Shown here piece after piece: positions 54,034 through 63,305 of a stretch of 64,000 bases of DNA; the first letter of the stretch is position 1, and every line of letters begins with the position of its first letter. The DNA is from Thalassobium sp. (GTDB lineage Bacteria > Pseudomonadota > Gammaproteobacteria > Pseudomonadales > Oceanobacteraceae). The notes under the pieces are model-generated. The model had not been told where the DNA came from. It searched no databases and worked only from the letters and a program-made list of their open reading frames with translations. The position numbers and the translations under genes were made by a program. The stretch spans positions 62,001 through 126,000 of the forward strand of contig NVUW01000005.1 in the NCBI GenBank assembly GCA_002733205.1, written 5' to 3'.

Positions 54034-55362
54034 TTATAACGGTCCGCTGATATGGTTGCTCGGCGGGCTTTCGCTTTCTTTAATACGCGACACCATCAGC
54101 TGGTCAACGCGCAGGTTGTCGATATCCATCGCTTCAAATTTAAAGCCGGCAAAAATAATAAAATCGGTGCGCTTCGGAATACGTTTCAGGCGGTAAATTA
54201 AAAACCCGGCCACCGTTTCATACTGTCCGCTATCGGGAAAATCATCGATATCCAGCCCTAACACCCGCGCCAGATCGACCACCGGCGTGCTGCCATCCAC
54301 CAGCCATGAGCTGGCATCACGGCGCACAATCTGCTCATCACCACTGGAGGCAACCAGATCGCCCATAAAGCTGTTCATTAAATCTTTAACAGTCAGAATA
54401 CCAACCACCAGTGCGTATTCATTCAGCACCACGGCAAACGGCTGAGCGGTGGTTTTAAAGGCATTTAAGCCTTCTGCCAGAGTGATGGTATCGGGTAAAT
54501 ACAGCAGCTCGCGCTCGATCATGTCTTCGCCAATCTGGGCCTGCTCGCCTTTTAACACTTTGCGCAGAATTTCTTTCGACTCTACCGCGCCCACCAGTTT
54601 ATCCAGTGAACCATCACAGATTAAAAACCAGTTGTGCGGATGCTCGATAATCTTGGCGCTGATGTCTGCGCTGCTGTCATTAATATCGAAGTACACAATC
54701 TGCTCGCGCATGGTCATCGCCGTCGGCAACGTGCGGCCTTCCAGTTCAAACACATTGCCAATCAGGTGATATTCCTGCTGTTGCAGGCTGCCGTGCTCGG
54801 CACCGGCATCCATCATGGCGACGATATCGTCGGTGGTTACGGTTTCTTCGCGCTGCATGGGCAGACCAAACAAACGCAGCAACAGGTTGGTCAGACTGTT
54901 AAAAAACATCACCAAAGGCTTCAGCAGCAGCGTGACCCAACGCATTGGCGTGACGACTTTCATTGCCATGGTTTCCGGAATAATCATGCCCAGGCGCTTC
55001 GGCAGCAGGTCGGCAAATAAAATAAACAGCGAGGTCACCGTGGTAAACGACAGCACAAAGCTGATCTGTTCCAGCATCGGCCCCTGATAAAACAGCTGCA
55101 GCAAACTCTGAAAATACGGTGTCAGGGTTTGCTCACCAACAATACCGCCCATAATGGCAATCGCGTTCAGAGCAATCTGCACCATCGCAAAAAAAGCGCC
55201 GGGCTCTTCCTGCAGCCGTAAAACGGCAGTGGCCTGTTCATTGCCTTCGTCAGACAACACCCGCAATTTGATTTTACGGGCAGCCGCAATGGATATTTCA
55301 GACACCGCGAACACGCCACTGAGAACAATCAGCAGTGCGATCAGTAATAATTCGTGAATCAT
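54034..55362 (-). CDS. CNNM/CorC-family transporter-associated protein (DUF21, CBS pair)
   Basis: A 442-residue protein: N-terminal DUF21 region with about four transmembrane helices (1-160), a CBS-domain pair (about 200-330: MTMREQIVYFDINDSS, VVGILTVKDLMNSFMG) and a C-terminal CorC/HlyC domain (about 340-430: SWLVDGSTPVVDLARVLGLD). Such proteins (YtfL, TlyC, MpfA-like) are linked to Mg2+ or other cation efflux and homeostasis. Start ATG 55362 with GAGGTGC upstream. It ends convergent with the quinone reductase gene. Confidence 0.9.
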   Translation of the reverse strand: MIHELLLIALLIVLSGVFAVSEISIAAARKIKLRVLSDEGNEQATAVLRLQEEPGAFFAMVQIALNAIAIMGGIVGEQTLTPYFQSLLQLFYQGPMLEQISFVLSFTTVTSLFILFADLLPKRLGMIIPETMAMKVVTPMRWVTLLLKPLVMFFNSLTNLLLRLFGLPMQREETVTTDDIVAMMDAGAEHGSLQQQEYHLIGNVFELEGRTLPTAMTMREQIVYFDINDSSADISAKIIEHPHNWFLICDGSLDKLVGAVESKEILRKVLKGEQAQIGEDMIERELLYLPDTITLAEGLNAFKTTAQPFAVVLNEYALVVGILTVKDLMNSFMGDLVASSGDEQIVRRDASSWLVDGSTPVVDLARVLGLDIDDFPDSGQYETVAGFLIYRLKRIPKRTDFIIFAGFKFEAMDIDNLRVDQLMVSRIKESESPPSNHISGPL

Positions 55363-55459
55363 CGGAGCACCTCACCGGCGCGAAAAGAAAACAACAGGAT
55401 GGCCGGCATTATCGGTCGGCCACCGTTAAACAGCAATTGGCAAACGCAGCGATGACGTA

Positions 55460-56836
55460 TCAAAAACCCCGCCCCGGTGGCTGGTAACCGGAAAACTGCC
55501 GGGCAATCTGTGCCGCATAGCTGTCAGTCATGCCGGAAATAAAATCAATCGCGCGCATATATGCCTCATACAGACCCCAATCGGCCTGTGGCGCCGAGCG
55601 GCCCATTAATTCCAGCACACGCTGATTACGGAAAGTGGCCTGACCGTCCAGTACGCGCTCACGTACCGCACTTAAAAAAGCCTCAAGCAATACTCCCAGA
55701 GTGGAATACGAGCCGATTTCCACCGCCAGTTTACGGCTGTCTTTAAAAATCCGTTCGCGCGCCATGTCTTTTGCGCCCTGCACAACGCTCTTGACCACCG
55801 GCGGGCAGTAATCGATCAGATCGCCTTGTAAACGGCCGCGCAGCAATGCGTCTTCGTTATGAATAAAGGCCTGACTGGCAGCGGTAACCAGCACCTCCAT
55901 CGCCATACCGCGTAATACCTGTAAACGCCGGCGCAGGTTATCGGCCTGCTCCAGTTCGGCCTGAGCCATATCCCAGTGTTCGGCCAGCAACGGCTTAAGC
56001 AGTGCTTCCACTTCATCGTAGCGCAGCAGATCCATTTCGATACCGTCTTCCAGATCAATCAGGCCGTAACAGATATCGTCCGCCGCTTCGAGCAGATACA
56101 CCAGCGGATGCCGCGCCCAGTAATCCGGCTTTAATTCCAGCAAACCAAGACGCCCGGCAATCTCACGCAACAGCGGTAATTCGGTCTGATAACAGCCGAA
56201 TTTTTTCGCCTCGCCGCGCTGTACATAATCAACGGTCCAGGGGTATTTCAGGAACGCGCCCAGCGTGCCGTAGGTTAAACGCATACCGCCCTGAAAACGG
56301 TGCGACTCCACCTGCGTGACAATGCGGAAACCCTGCGCATTACCTTCAAAGGTCTGCAGGTCTGCACGCTGCAGTGGCGTCAGCTCCTGCAGAAAATGGG
56401 CATTTTCTTCCGCACGGAACCAGTGGCGGATGGCATCTTCGCCGGTATGACCATAGGGCGGATTACCAATATCGTGCGCCAGACAAGCCGCCTGCACCAG
56501 CGCACCAACATCGCTGGCATCAATGCCGGGTGGTAAGCGTTCGCCCAGCGCCTGACCAACCCGCGTGCCCAGCGAGCGGCCAACACAGCCCACTTCCAGA
56601 CTGTGGGTCAGACGACTGTGTACATGGTCATTTTCCGATAACGGATGCACCTGGGTTTTACGATCAAGGCGGCGGAACGCCGAGGAAAAAATAATGCGGT
56701 CATAATCTTTATGAAACGGCGTACGCCCCGGCTCCAGCGCAAAACCCAGTGAACCCTGACGCTCACCGGAACGGGCGGCCGATAATAATTGCTGCCAGTT
56801 CATGCTGGGTACTGCCTGATCGTTACTGCCGTTCAT
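55460..56836 (-). CDS. dgt: Deoxyguanosinetriphosphate triphosphohydrolase (dGTPase)
   Basis: A 458-residue HD-domain phosphohydrolase that hydrolyses dGTP to deoxyguanosine and triphosphate, controlling dNTP pools. Motifs RTPFHKDYDRIIFSSAFRRL, HSRLTHSLEV and CLAHDIGNPPYGHTGE give the HD metal ligands. ATG 56836 is chosen with AGGA 9 bases upstream; a longer in-frame extension overlaps the promoter of the divergent MMPL gene and is not conserved. Divergent spacing to the transporter gene is about 175 bases. Confidence 0.95.
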   Translation of the reverse strand: MNGSNDQAVPSMNWQQLLSAARSGERQGSLGFALEPGRTPFHKDYDRIIFSSAFRRLDRKTQVHPLSENDHVHSRLTHSLEVGCVGRSLGTRVGQALGERLPPGIDASDVGALVQAACLAHDIGNPPYGHTGEDAIRHWFRAEENAHFLQELTPLQRADLQTFEGNAQGFRIVTQVESHRFQGGMRLTYGTLGAFLKYPWTVDYVQRGEAKKFGCYQTELPLLREIAGRLGLLELKPDYWARHPLVYLLEAADDICYGLIDLEDGIEMDLLRYDEVEALLKPLLAEHWDMAQAELEQADNLRRRLQVLRGMAMEVLVTAASQAFIHNEDALLRGRLQGDLIDYCPPVVKSVVQGAKDMARERIFKDSRKLAVEIGSYSTLGVLLEAFLSAVRERVLDGQATFRNQRVLELMGRSAPQADWGLYEAYMRAIDFISGMTDSYAAQIARQFSGYQPPGRGF

Positions 56837-57011
56837 GCTGTTCTTCCTGTTTGCTGCGGTATCTGCCTGAAAGTCAGGCTCAGTATAGCGATGGCGGCCG
56901 TTCCCGCCCACCGGATAAAAGCACGGAATGGCGGAATTCCCCCTTGTGGGCAGGCCTGACCAGCCTACAATCGGCCAACAATAATAATTTCTGCCTGCAG
57001 GCATTTTCACC

Positions 57012-59384
57012 ATGATCCAAAGCTACCTCCAGTGGGTTATCAGCCACCCGCGCCGCGTTGTGTTTTTTACCCTGTTAATCGTCGGTCTGCTTGCCAGCGG
57101 CGTACTGAAGCTGAGCTTTACCAGCGATTTCCGCACCTATTTCAGTCCGCAGAATCCGCAACTGCAGGCCTTTGAAGCCATGGAGCGCACGTATTCCAAT
57201 CAGGATAATATTTATTTTCTGGTGCAGAACCCCAACGGCAGTCTGTTTACCCCACAAGGGCTTAGGCTGATTGAACAGCTGACAGAACGCGGCTGGCAGC
57301 TGCCCTATTCGCAGCGGGTCGACTCACTGCAGAATTATCAGCACACCCTGGTTGATGGCGATGACCTGCTGATCAACGATTTTTACCGCACGGAAGAATT
57401 AGCAGAAGATTTATCCGGCCTGCAGCAACTGGCTGTTTCATTACCCGAGCTGCTGCATAAATTAATCTCTGCCGATGGCGGCACCTCCGGCATTAATGTG
57501 CGCTTTTTATTACCGAAAGGAAAAAGCGCCGAAAAATCCCCGGAGGTGGTCTACGCCGCCCGCGCCCTGGCCGATGAATTCCGCGCCCTCTACCCGGAAT
57601 TCAGAATTATGCTCAGCGGTTCGCTGGTTTCCAATGTCACCATGGGCGAAGCCATTCATCAGGATATCCAATCATTATTACTGGTGTCTTACCTGGTAAT
57701 GATCAGCATTATGCTGCTGACCCTGCGCACACTGTCGGGCACCCTGCTGATTCTCGGCATTATCAGTTTCTCGGTGGTTTCCACCATGGGCCTGTTCGGC
57801 TGGCTGGGTTATACCCTGACACCGCCCACCGGTTTTGTACCTACGGCCATCATGACCATTGCCGTCGCCGATACCGTGCATATTCTGGTGTCGTATTATT
57901 TTGCCCTGCGCCACGGCCAGCCACGGCAGCAGGCGCTGCTTAACAGCATGAGGCTGAATTTCTCCCCGGTTTTAATCACCAGCATTACCACCATGGTCGG
58001 CGTACTTTGCCTGAATACCAGCGACTCTCCACCTTACCGCGATATGGGTAATATGATTGCCGCCGGGGTATTTTTTGCCTGGGCCTTTACCCTCACTTTT
58101 CTGCCCGCCGTGCTGGCGTTACTGCCAGTGCCGGAAAAATTACGTGCCGAAAATAACCACCAGTGGATTGACCGCCTGGCCGACCTGATTGTGCGTCATC
58201 ATAAAGGCCTGCTGCTCAGCATGGTGCTGATTGTCGCCGCCTGCGCCAGCCAGATCAGCCGCAACGAAATTACCGAACGCTGGCATGAATTTTTTGACGA
58301 AAGTTTTGAAGTGCGCCAGACCAACGACATGATCGACCGCGAACTGGGCGGCCTGCATCTGCTCTTTATGATTGCCGACAGCCAGCAGGCGGAGGGCATT
58401 AATAATGTTGAATACCTGCAGCAACTGGAAGCCTTCAGCCAGTGGCTGCGCGCTCAGCCCGAGGTCGTACACGTCAGCAGCCTGACCGTCATCATTAAAC
58501 GCCTGAATCAGAATTTACACGGCGGCGATCCGGCCTTTTACCGCGTGCCCGACTCCGCCGAAGCGGCGGCACAGTATTTATTGCTGTACGAACTGTCGTT
58601 ACCGCTGGGGCTGGGTCTGGACGATACGGTCAATAATGACCGCTCATCGTCGCGCCTGCAGGTTCGTTTATACCGCTCCGATTCGGTCAATATTATCCGT
58701 GTGGAACAGGCCGCCGTTGCCTGGGCACAACAACATGCACCGCTGTTGCATCTGAGCGAAGCCACCGGCCTCGATGTGGTATTTGCCAACCTTACCTTCC
58801 GCAATATTCATGGCATGTTGCAGGGCACCGGCTTCGCGCTGATATTAATTTCGCTGCTGCTGATTGCCGCCTTGCGGTCGTGGAAAATGGGATTAATCAG
58901 CATGATTCCGAATATTCTGCCGGCGGCGATGGCCTACGGTTTATGGGGCATGATCAGCGGCCTGGTGGATACCGCCACCTCGGTGGTGGTGTGTCTCAGC
59001 CTTGGCATTGTGGTGGATGACACCGTGCATTTTCTCAGTAAATACCAGCACGCACGCAAAGCGCTGGCGATGCAGGCCGCCGATGCCATCCGTTATGCGT
59101 TCCACACCGTCGGCGTCGCACTGCTGATTACCTCCGCCATTCTGGTCGGCGGTTTTGCCGTGCTGGAATTTTCGCACTTTAATCCGAGCACCAACATGGG
59201 CAACCTGCTGGCGCTGTCGATTGCGGTGGCACTGCTGATTGATTTTCTGCTGCTGCCGCCGCTGTTATTACTGCTCGACCGTGGTGATGCCGGGCACAAC
59301 AGAGGCGGCCGCGCCAGCACTGTGGCTGAGCAGACCACTCCCGGCGATACCATCAAACACGAACTGGACCGCCAGAGCGCATAA
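57012..59384 (+). CDS. RND-superfamily transporter, MMPL (HAE3-like)
   Basis: A 790-residue inner-membrane transporter with the RND duplication: first helix at 17-35, periplasmic domain, helices near 220-370, second helix at about 405, second periplasmic domain, then the helix block near 615-750. Conserved transmembrane acidic residues are visible in TIAVADTVHILVSYY and CLSLGIVVDDTVHFLSKYQ. MMPL/HAE3 members carry lipids, hopanoids or other hydrophobes. No adaptor is encoded next to it. Its 3' end overlaps the convergent marC gene by 117 bases. Confidence 0.92.
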   Translation: MIQSYLQWVISHPRRVVFFTLLIVGLLASGVLKLSFTSDFRTYFSPQNPQLQAFEAMERTYSNQDNIYFLVQNPNGSLFTPQGLRLIEQLTERGWQLPYSQRVDSLQNYQHTLVDGDDLLINDFYRTEELAEDLSGLQQLAVSLPELLHKLISADGGTSGINVRFLLPKGKSAEKSPEVVYAARALADEFRALYPEFRIMLSGSLVSNVTMGEAIHQDIQSLLLVSYLVMISIMLLTLRTLSGTLLILGIISFSVVSTMGLFGWLGYTLTPPTGFVPTAIMTIAVADTVHILVSYYFALRHGQPRQQALLNSMRLNFSPVLITSITTMVGVLCLNTSDSPPYRDMGNMIAAGVFFAWAFTLTFLPAVLALLPVPEKLRAENNHQWIDRLADLIVRHHKGLLLSMVLIVAACASQISRNEITERWHEFFDESFEVRQTNDMIDRELGGLHLLFMIADSQQAEGINNVEYLQQLEAFSQWLRAQPEVVHVSSLTVIIKRLNQNLHGGDPAFYRVPDSAEAAAQYLLLYELSLPLGLGLDDTVNNDRSSSRLQVRLYRSDSVNIIRVEQAAVAWAQQHAPLLHLSEATGLDVVFANLTFRNIHGMLQGTGFALILISLLLIAALRSWKMGLISMIPNILPAAMAYGLWGMISGLVDTATSVVVCLSLGIVVDDTVHFLSKYQHARKALAMQAADAIRYAFHTVGVALLITSAILVGGFAVLEFSHFNPSTNMGNLLALSIAVALLIDFLLLPPLLLLLDRGDAGHNRGGRASTVAEQTTPGDTIKHELDRQSA

Positions 59385-59951
59385 TAAAACGCCCATCACG
59401 CGGGTAATAACCTGCATGCCGGTTACGCCCAGCAGCTGAGTTAACCGGCTGGCCGCCAGCAGGCATAACAGCGAGATCAGCATAACGGTTAACAGCGCGG
59501 CCAGTACCGATAACTGCGCCGCCAGCTCCTCCTTCGCCTGCGCCATCAGCAACATCACCGCGCCCATGGTGCCGGGCCCGGCAATTAACGGCAGCGCCAG
59601 CGGAAACACCGCGACATCACCGCGCCGGCGGGCTTCGGCTTCCTCCAGCGGCGTGGTGCTGATGGCACCGGAATTACGTGCAAACACCATATCCAGACCA
59701 ATCAGCAACAGCATAATGCCACCGGCGGTACGCAGGGCTGCCAGCGAAATTCCCAGCGTATGCAGCACCAGATCGCCGACCAGCGCAAACAGCAGCAGCA
59801 CGCTGCTGGCAATCAGCACACCGCGCCAGGCCATACGTCGTTTCTCCTGCTGGCTGGCATGAACCGTGATAGCCGCATAAATCGCCGCCACATCCACCGG
59901 ACCGACGGTGGCAAACAAGGTTGCCAGTGCCAGCAAAAAACTGTCGTCCAT
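59268..59951 (-). CDS. MarC-family (UPF0056) inner-membrane protein
   Basis: A 227-residue protein of six transmembrane helices. It has the MarC family opening MDDSFLLALATLFATVGPVDV, the middle motif VAVFPLALPLIAGPGTMGAV and a C-terminal VQFVFDGIAG. Function in the family is unknown; the former link to multiple antibiotic resistance is not supported. ATG 59951 with GGAGAGAGGG upstream is preferred. The longer frame would add a tail of pentapeptide-like repeats. Its last 117 bases run antisense to the MMPL coding sequence. Confidence 0.9.
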   Translation of the reverse strand: MDDSFLLALATLFATVGPVDVAAIYAAITVHASQQEKRRMAWRGVLIASSVLLLFALVGDLVLHTLGISLAALRTAGGIMLLLIGLDMVFARNSGAISTTPLEEAEARRRGDVAVFPLALPLIAGPGTMGAVMLLMAQAKEELAAQLSVLAALLTVMLISLLCLLAASRLTQLLGVTGMQVITRVMGVLLCALAVQFVFDGIAGSGLLSHSAGAAASVVPGITTVEQ

Positions 59952-59970
59952 CCCTCTCTCCCCGCTTGGT

Positions 59971-60030
59971 TTAAGCCGCGGCGATTTAACCCAAGGCTGT
60001 TTAATCTGAGACTGTTTAACCTGAGGCTCT
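59971..60030. repeat. Degenerate 15-base tandem repeat upstream of marC
   Basis: Four 15-base units beginning TTAAGCC, TTAACCC, TTAATCT and TTAACCT (for example TTAACCCAAGGCTGT and TTAATCTGAGACTGT). They lie just before the chosen marC start, in the 5' untranslated region. If translation began at the upstream start they would encode a charged pentapeptide repeat. Confidence 0.65.
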
Positions 60031-60230
60031 TTAGCCGCTATCGGGCGGATAAAATACGCCACCCCAAGTTTTTAGCACAAACGTACTAGCGTAGTTCAGG
60101 CCAACCCCTTCAGGGCCCCATCATAGGCTTGTCGGCCTCTGCGGCAAGGCCTAGCGTGATACAGCCGCTGCCCGGTTAAGCCTGCAGCGGCGCATTCTTA
60201 CCAACAATAATAATCAGGGGCCTAGCCACC

Positions 60231-62543
60231 ATGACAATAAGATACCCAATCCGCGGAGGGCTGGCATTGCTGGCCGTACCGCTGCTGCTCAGCGGCTGCA
60301 TTACCGAACTGCCCGGTGAATTTCCCGATCAGGAAACGCTCTGTACCTTTGACGCCAGCCGCGAAGCACAGCGTGCGGCCTCGGCGGCCAGCTTTCCACA
60401 ACCGGAGATTCAGCAATTACTGGTGAATGGCGAACTGCGCTGGAGTGCCGGTTCTGCCAATGCCCCACAACTGAATACCGGTGACGAAGTTACCTTAAAA
60501 GGCAGCGGTTTTGGTGGCGGTACCGACATCGACTTCTCAAAAATCATGCTCGGCAATACCCGTATTCTGGAAACCGACCTGCGCATGTTCACCCAGTACC
60601 TGGCCATTAACGATCAGGTAAATTTTGAAAGCGACGAACAGTTCGACAGCTGGGATAAAAACATTCTCAGCTGGAACGACAGTGAAATCCGCTTCCGTGT
60701 ACCCGACCACGCCAGCAGCGGGCCGTTAATTGTGCAGGTGCAAAAGCGCACCGGGTTTAATGAATCATTAAAACATCCGGGCCAGGCGCATAACGTGATT
60801 GATGCACAAACCTCACGCATTATTTCCGATACTTTTGAGCACGACTGCGATGTGGTCTCGATCCTGAGCGATGCCAAATCCACCACGCCGATAGCCGTCA
60901 GCGTTAATAATCCCGGCTTTGAGCAACTGGTGGAAAAAGGCCGTCAGGCTTTCTGGTCTTACGATTACAACATCGGTGTGGCGCACAGCGTGCGCAAACT
61001 CGACTGGAATGCGATTTTTAATTACAAAGCCAACGACCCGATTGCCGGTGGAAAAGCCGATCCGGCGAAACTCTTTGGTGCGGTAAAAACCGTACGCGGT
61101 GAAGTACCGGACGAAGCCATCGACGACGTGTATTTTAATTCCTACCCGATGGCGACACCGATTCCCGGTTTTTTAACCACACAACCGGCGAAATTCAAAG
61201 GCAACACCCGCGACAGCGGCTGGGTGGGTTATCGCTACGCCGAAGCCAACGAGCCTTATAAAGGCAATGGCGAATGGATTGGTTTTAACTGTGCCTCCTG
61301 CCACGGCTATAAAATCCGTTATGAAAAAGCACCGGGCCAGGCCATCAGCAAAGTGATTCCGGGTTTACCTAACCCTAACTGGTCGATGAAATGGACGGTG
61401 CTGCAAACCCTCACCAACACCTTCGACGGTATTTATACCAGCGAAGAAGGCCCGGTCTGGAACAGCGGTAAAAAAGACATCGCCAAAGATATGCTGCTTT
61501 ACCACATGCCTGCCGGTGCCGGTGAGCACAATATGGTGCGCGTGGTTGGCGAAGGCAGCCATACCGACAACGACTACCAGTTCTCGCCCATTGCCATTCC
61601 GAACGTGACCAATTATATGGCCATCCGCCGTTCGTTATCGCACACCGAATCCTATGTGGGTTTTGAAGGTTCTTATATTCACTCCGAAGAACCGGACGGC
61701 GCGCAGGGTGCGATGAGCAAAGAATGGCTCGAAGCCCTGACCGCCTATATGACCACCCTCGATCAGGATGACGATGACCTGCGCAACGTCGGCTTATACC
61801 GCTGGCTGAAATACAGCAATAAACTCAGCGCGCAAACCGGCAATGCTCAGTTAAGCGAAGGGGAATTTGTACAGAGTGGCTGGCAGCAATACGCCGATGT
61901 CAGCGCCGCGGTTAACCGTGGTAAGGCCACTTATGAGCGCGACTGCAGCAGCTGCCACAGCGACGGCGTAGGTGCCAATACCAACGAGAAAATGGTAAGG
62001 CTGGATGAAGTCGGCCGCTTCTTTACCCCGACCATTTATCAGAAAGAAACCGAATCGGTGCGCGCGACTTTCCTGCGTGATCTCTACTGGACTCAGCACC
62101 GTGGTTTATTGTCGGACGGCCATGTGCGCAACCTTGAAGATCTGGTCAGCCCGCAACGCTGCACACCAGGCAGCAACCTGTATAACAACTACTACACCCT
62201 GCACGCACCGGTACGCCCGGATGCCGGCGGCCCGGATCATGTTACGCCGTTCCCCGACCTGAACCGCAAAGGCGATGTGTTCCGTGTACCAAAATCGAAA
62301 TATTTAACCAAGCTGGATAAAGGCTACAAACGTAACCTCTTTATCGAGCGGCATAAATATTTTGTCAGCGTACCCTGGGATAAAGACCACTATTACTGGG
62401 ATTACCAGAAAATGCGTGCCGAATACGGCCCGGATGAAATGGGCACCGCCGAACCGATTGGTATGCCAGCGGCTCCGCATCCGTGGTGTGCGCAGAACAG
62501 CGCTGAGGTGGATGATTTAGTGCAGTATTTGCTGACGCTGTGA
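60231..62543 (+). CDS. Large di-heme cytochrome c lipoprotein with IPT/TIG domain
   Basis: A 770-residue lipoprotein: lipobox LLSGC (Cys23), an IPT/TIG-like segment (about 65-180: GDEVTLKGSGFGGGTDIDFS), then two CXXCH heme sites, CASCH (354-358) and CSSCH (572-576), 218 residues apart. A proximal Cys-rich C-terminus (PQRCTPGS, HPWCAQNS) follows. Two widely spaced hemes in a single chain resemble the CcpA/MauG/RoxA (rubber oxygenase) superfamily, but the overall length and the IPT domain are unusual, so no substrate is assigned. The start has AGGGG upstream. A strong terminator follows. Cells likely expose it in the outer membrane. Confidence 0.9.
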   Translation: MTIRYPIRGGLALLAVPLLLSGCITELPGEFPDQETLCTFDASREAQRAASAASFPQPEIQQLLVNGELRWSAGSANAPQLNTGDEVTLKGSGFGGGTDIDFSKIMLGNTRILETDLRMFTQYLAINDQVNFESDEQFDSWDKNILSWNDSEIRFRVPDHASSGPLIVQVQKRTGFNESLKHPGQAHNVIDAQTSRIISDTFEHDCDVVSILSDAKSTTPIAVSVNNPGFEQLVEKGRQAFWSYDYNIGVAHSVRKLDWNAIFNYKANDPIAGGKADPAKLFGAVKTVRGEVPDEAIDDVYFNSYPMATPIPGFLTTQPAKFKGNTRDSGWVGYRYAEANEPYKGNGEWIGFNCASCHGYKIRYEKAPGQAISKVIPGLPNPNWSMKWTVLQTLTNTFDGIYTSEEGPVWNSGKKDIAKDMLLYHMPAGAGEHNMVRVVGEGSHTDNDYQFSPIAIPNVTNYMAIRRSLSHTESYVGFEGSYIHSEEPDGAQGAMSKEWLEALTAYMTTLDQDDDDLRNVGLYRWLKYSNKLSAQTGNAQLSEGEFVQSGWQQYADVSAAVNRGKATYERDCSSCHSDGVGANTNEKMVRLDEVGRFFTPTIYQKETESVRATFLRDLYWTQHRGLLSDGHVRNLEDLVSPQRCTPGSNLYNNYYTLHAPVRPDAGGPDHVTPFPDLNRKGDVFRVPKSKYLTKLDKGYKRNLFIERHKYFVSVPWDKDHYYWDYQKMRAEYGPDEMGTAEPIGMPAAPHPWCAQNSAEVDDLVQYLLTL

Positions 62544-62610
62544 TTGTTTCGCGCAGGTGCGCGGGAGAATATAAGCAGAGCTGTCTGCACTGAGAGCACT
62601 GAGATGTAAT

Positions 62611-62658
62611 AAAACCGGAGTGTCTGCTGTTGAGTGCAGCAGAGGCTCCGGTTTTTTT
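62611..62658 (+). terminator. Rho-independent terminator of the di-heme lipoprotein gene
   Basis: AAACCGGAG...CTGCTG-TTGAGTG-CAGCAG...CTCCGGTTT is followed by seven T, about 70 bases after the stop codon. Confidence 0.9.
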
Positions 62659-62730
62659 ATGGCTGTGATTTGCAGCCGGGCGGTGCCATTTGGGCTGAAT
62701 GGTTTTTGAGAGGCTTTTTTGGGAATGGCT

Positions 62731-62828
62731 GTAGGAGTGGCTTTGTGGGAGCGGCTTTGTGGGAGCGGCTTTGTGGGAGCGGCTTTGTGGGAGCGGCTTT
62801 GTGGGAGCGGCTTTGTGGGAGCGGCTTT
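62731..62828. repeat. 14-base REP-derived tandem repeat (seven units)
   Basis: Six perfect copies of GTGGGAGCGGCTTT from 62745 to 62828, after one degenerate copy GTAGGAGTGGCTTT (62731-62744). The last unit runs into CAGCCGCGAT, completing the palindrome GCGGCTTTCAGCCGC of a common gammaproteobacterial REP element. Half of the REP has thus been amplified in tandem. Confidence 0.92.
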
Positions 62829-63174
62829 CAGCCGCGATACTGTTTCAGTGGCCGCTGCGCGGGCTGGCTTAATTAGTTAATTCAAAGGCAATGCGGGGCA
62901 AGCCCCTGCGCCCCAATCCGGGGAACTTCTCCCCGGGCCCCTGCTTCGCGCTGTGCAGGACTTCATCCGCTCTGAATAATCCTGCGATCTCGGTACCGCG
63001 AATAATGGGCCATCCTTGGCCCTATTCGCTCGCCCGGCATCCATGCCGGGACGTACCGGCGCAGAATGATTCAAACCGGCGTCCTGCAGGCGCATAAAAC
63101 CATAACGCGAAGCCACTCTTCAGAACGAATATCTGCTTTCGTTGACAAGCCGCCTATCAGATCAGGCGCAGCAT

Positions 63175-63198
63175 TGTAGGAACGGGCCATGCCCGCGA
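63175..63198. repeat. REP-like palindrome (TGTAGGAACGGGCCATGCCCGCGA)-type
   Basis: The head TGTAGG followed by the palindrome CGGGC-CAT-GCCCG and GA is the standard form of the REP elements in Pseudomonas and Xanthomonas. It is a different REP subtype from the tandem array at 62731-62828. Confidence 0.75.
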
Positions 63199-63284
63199 TG
63201 CCGCCGACAAACCTACTAGTGGTTAAACGGATACAAGGAGCGGATCTTATCCGCGACATGGCCAGCCATAGCTCACACTGATAG

Positions 63285-63305
63285 GTAGGGTGGGCACTGC
63301 CCACC
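63285..63305. repeat. REP-like palindrome (GTAGGGTGGGCACTGCCCACC)-type
   Basis: GTAGGGTGGGCA-CT-GCCCACC forms a compact hairpin. Sequences of this form are common intergenic repeats in Proteobacteria and often appear as spurious short ORFs. Confidence 0.7.

Noticed and set aside
62745..62828. The repeat array as a CRISPR array
   Set aside because: Units are 14 bases with no spacers between them and no cas genes are present; it is a tandem repeat derived from a REP element.
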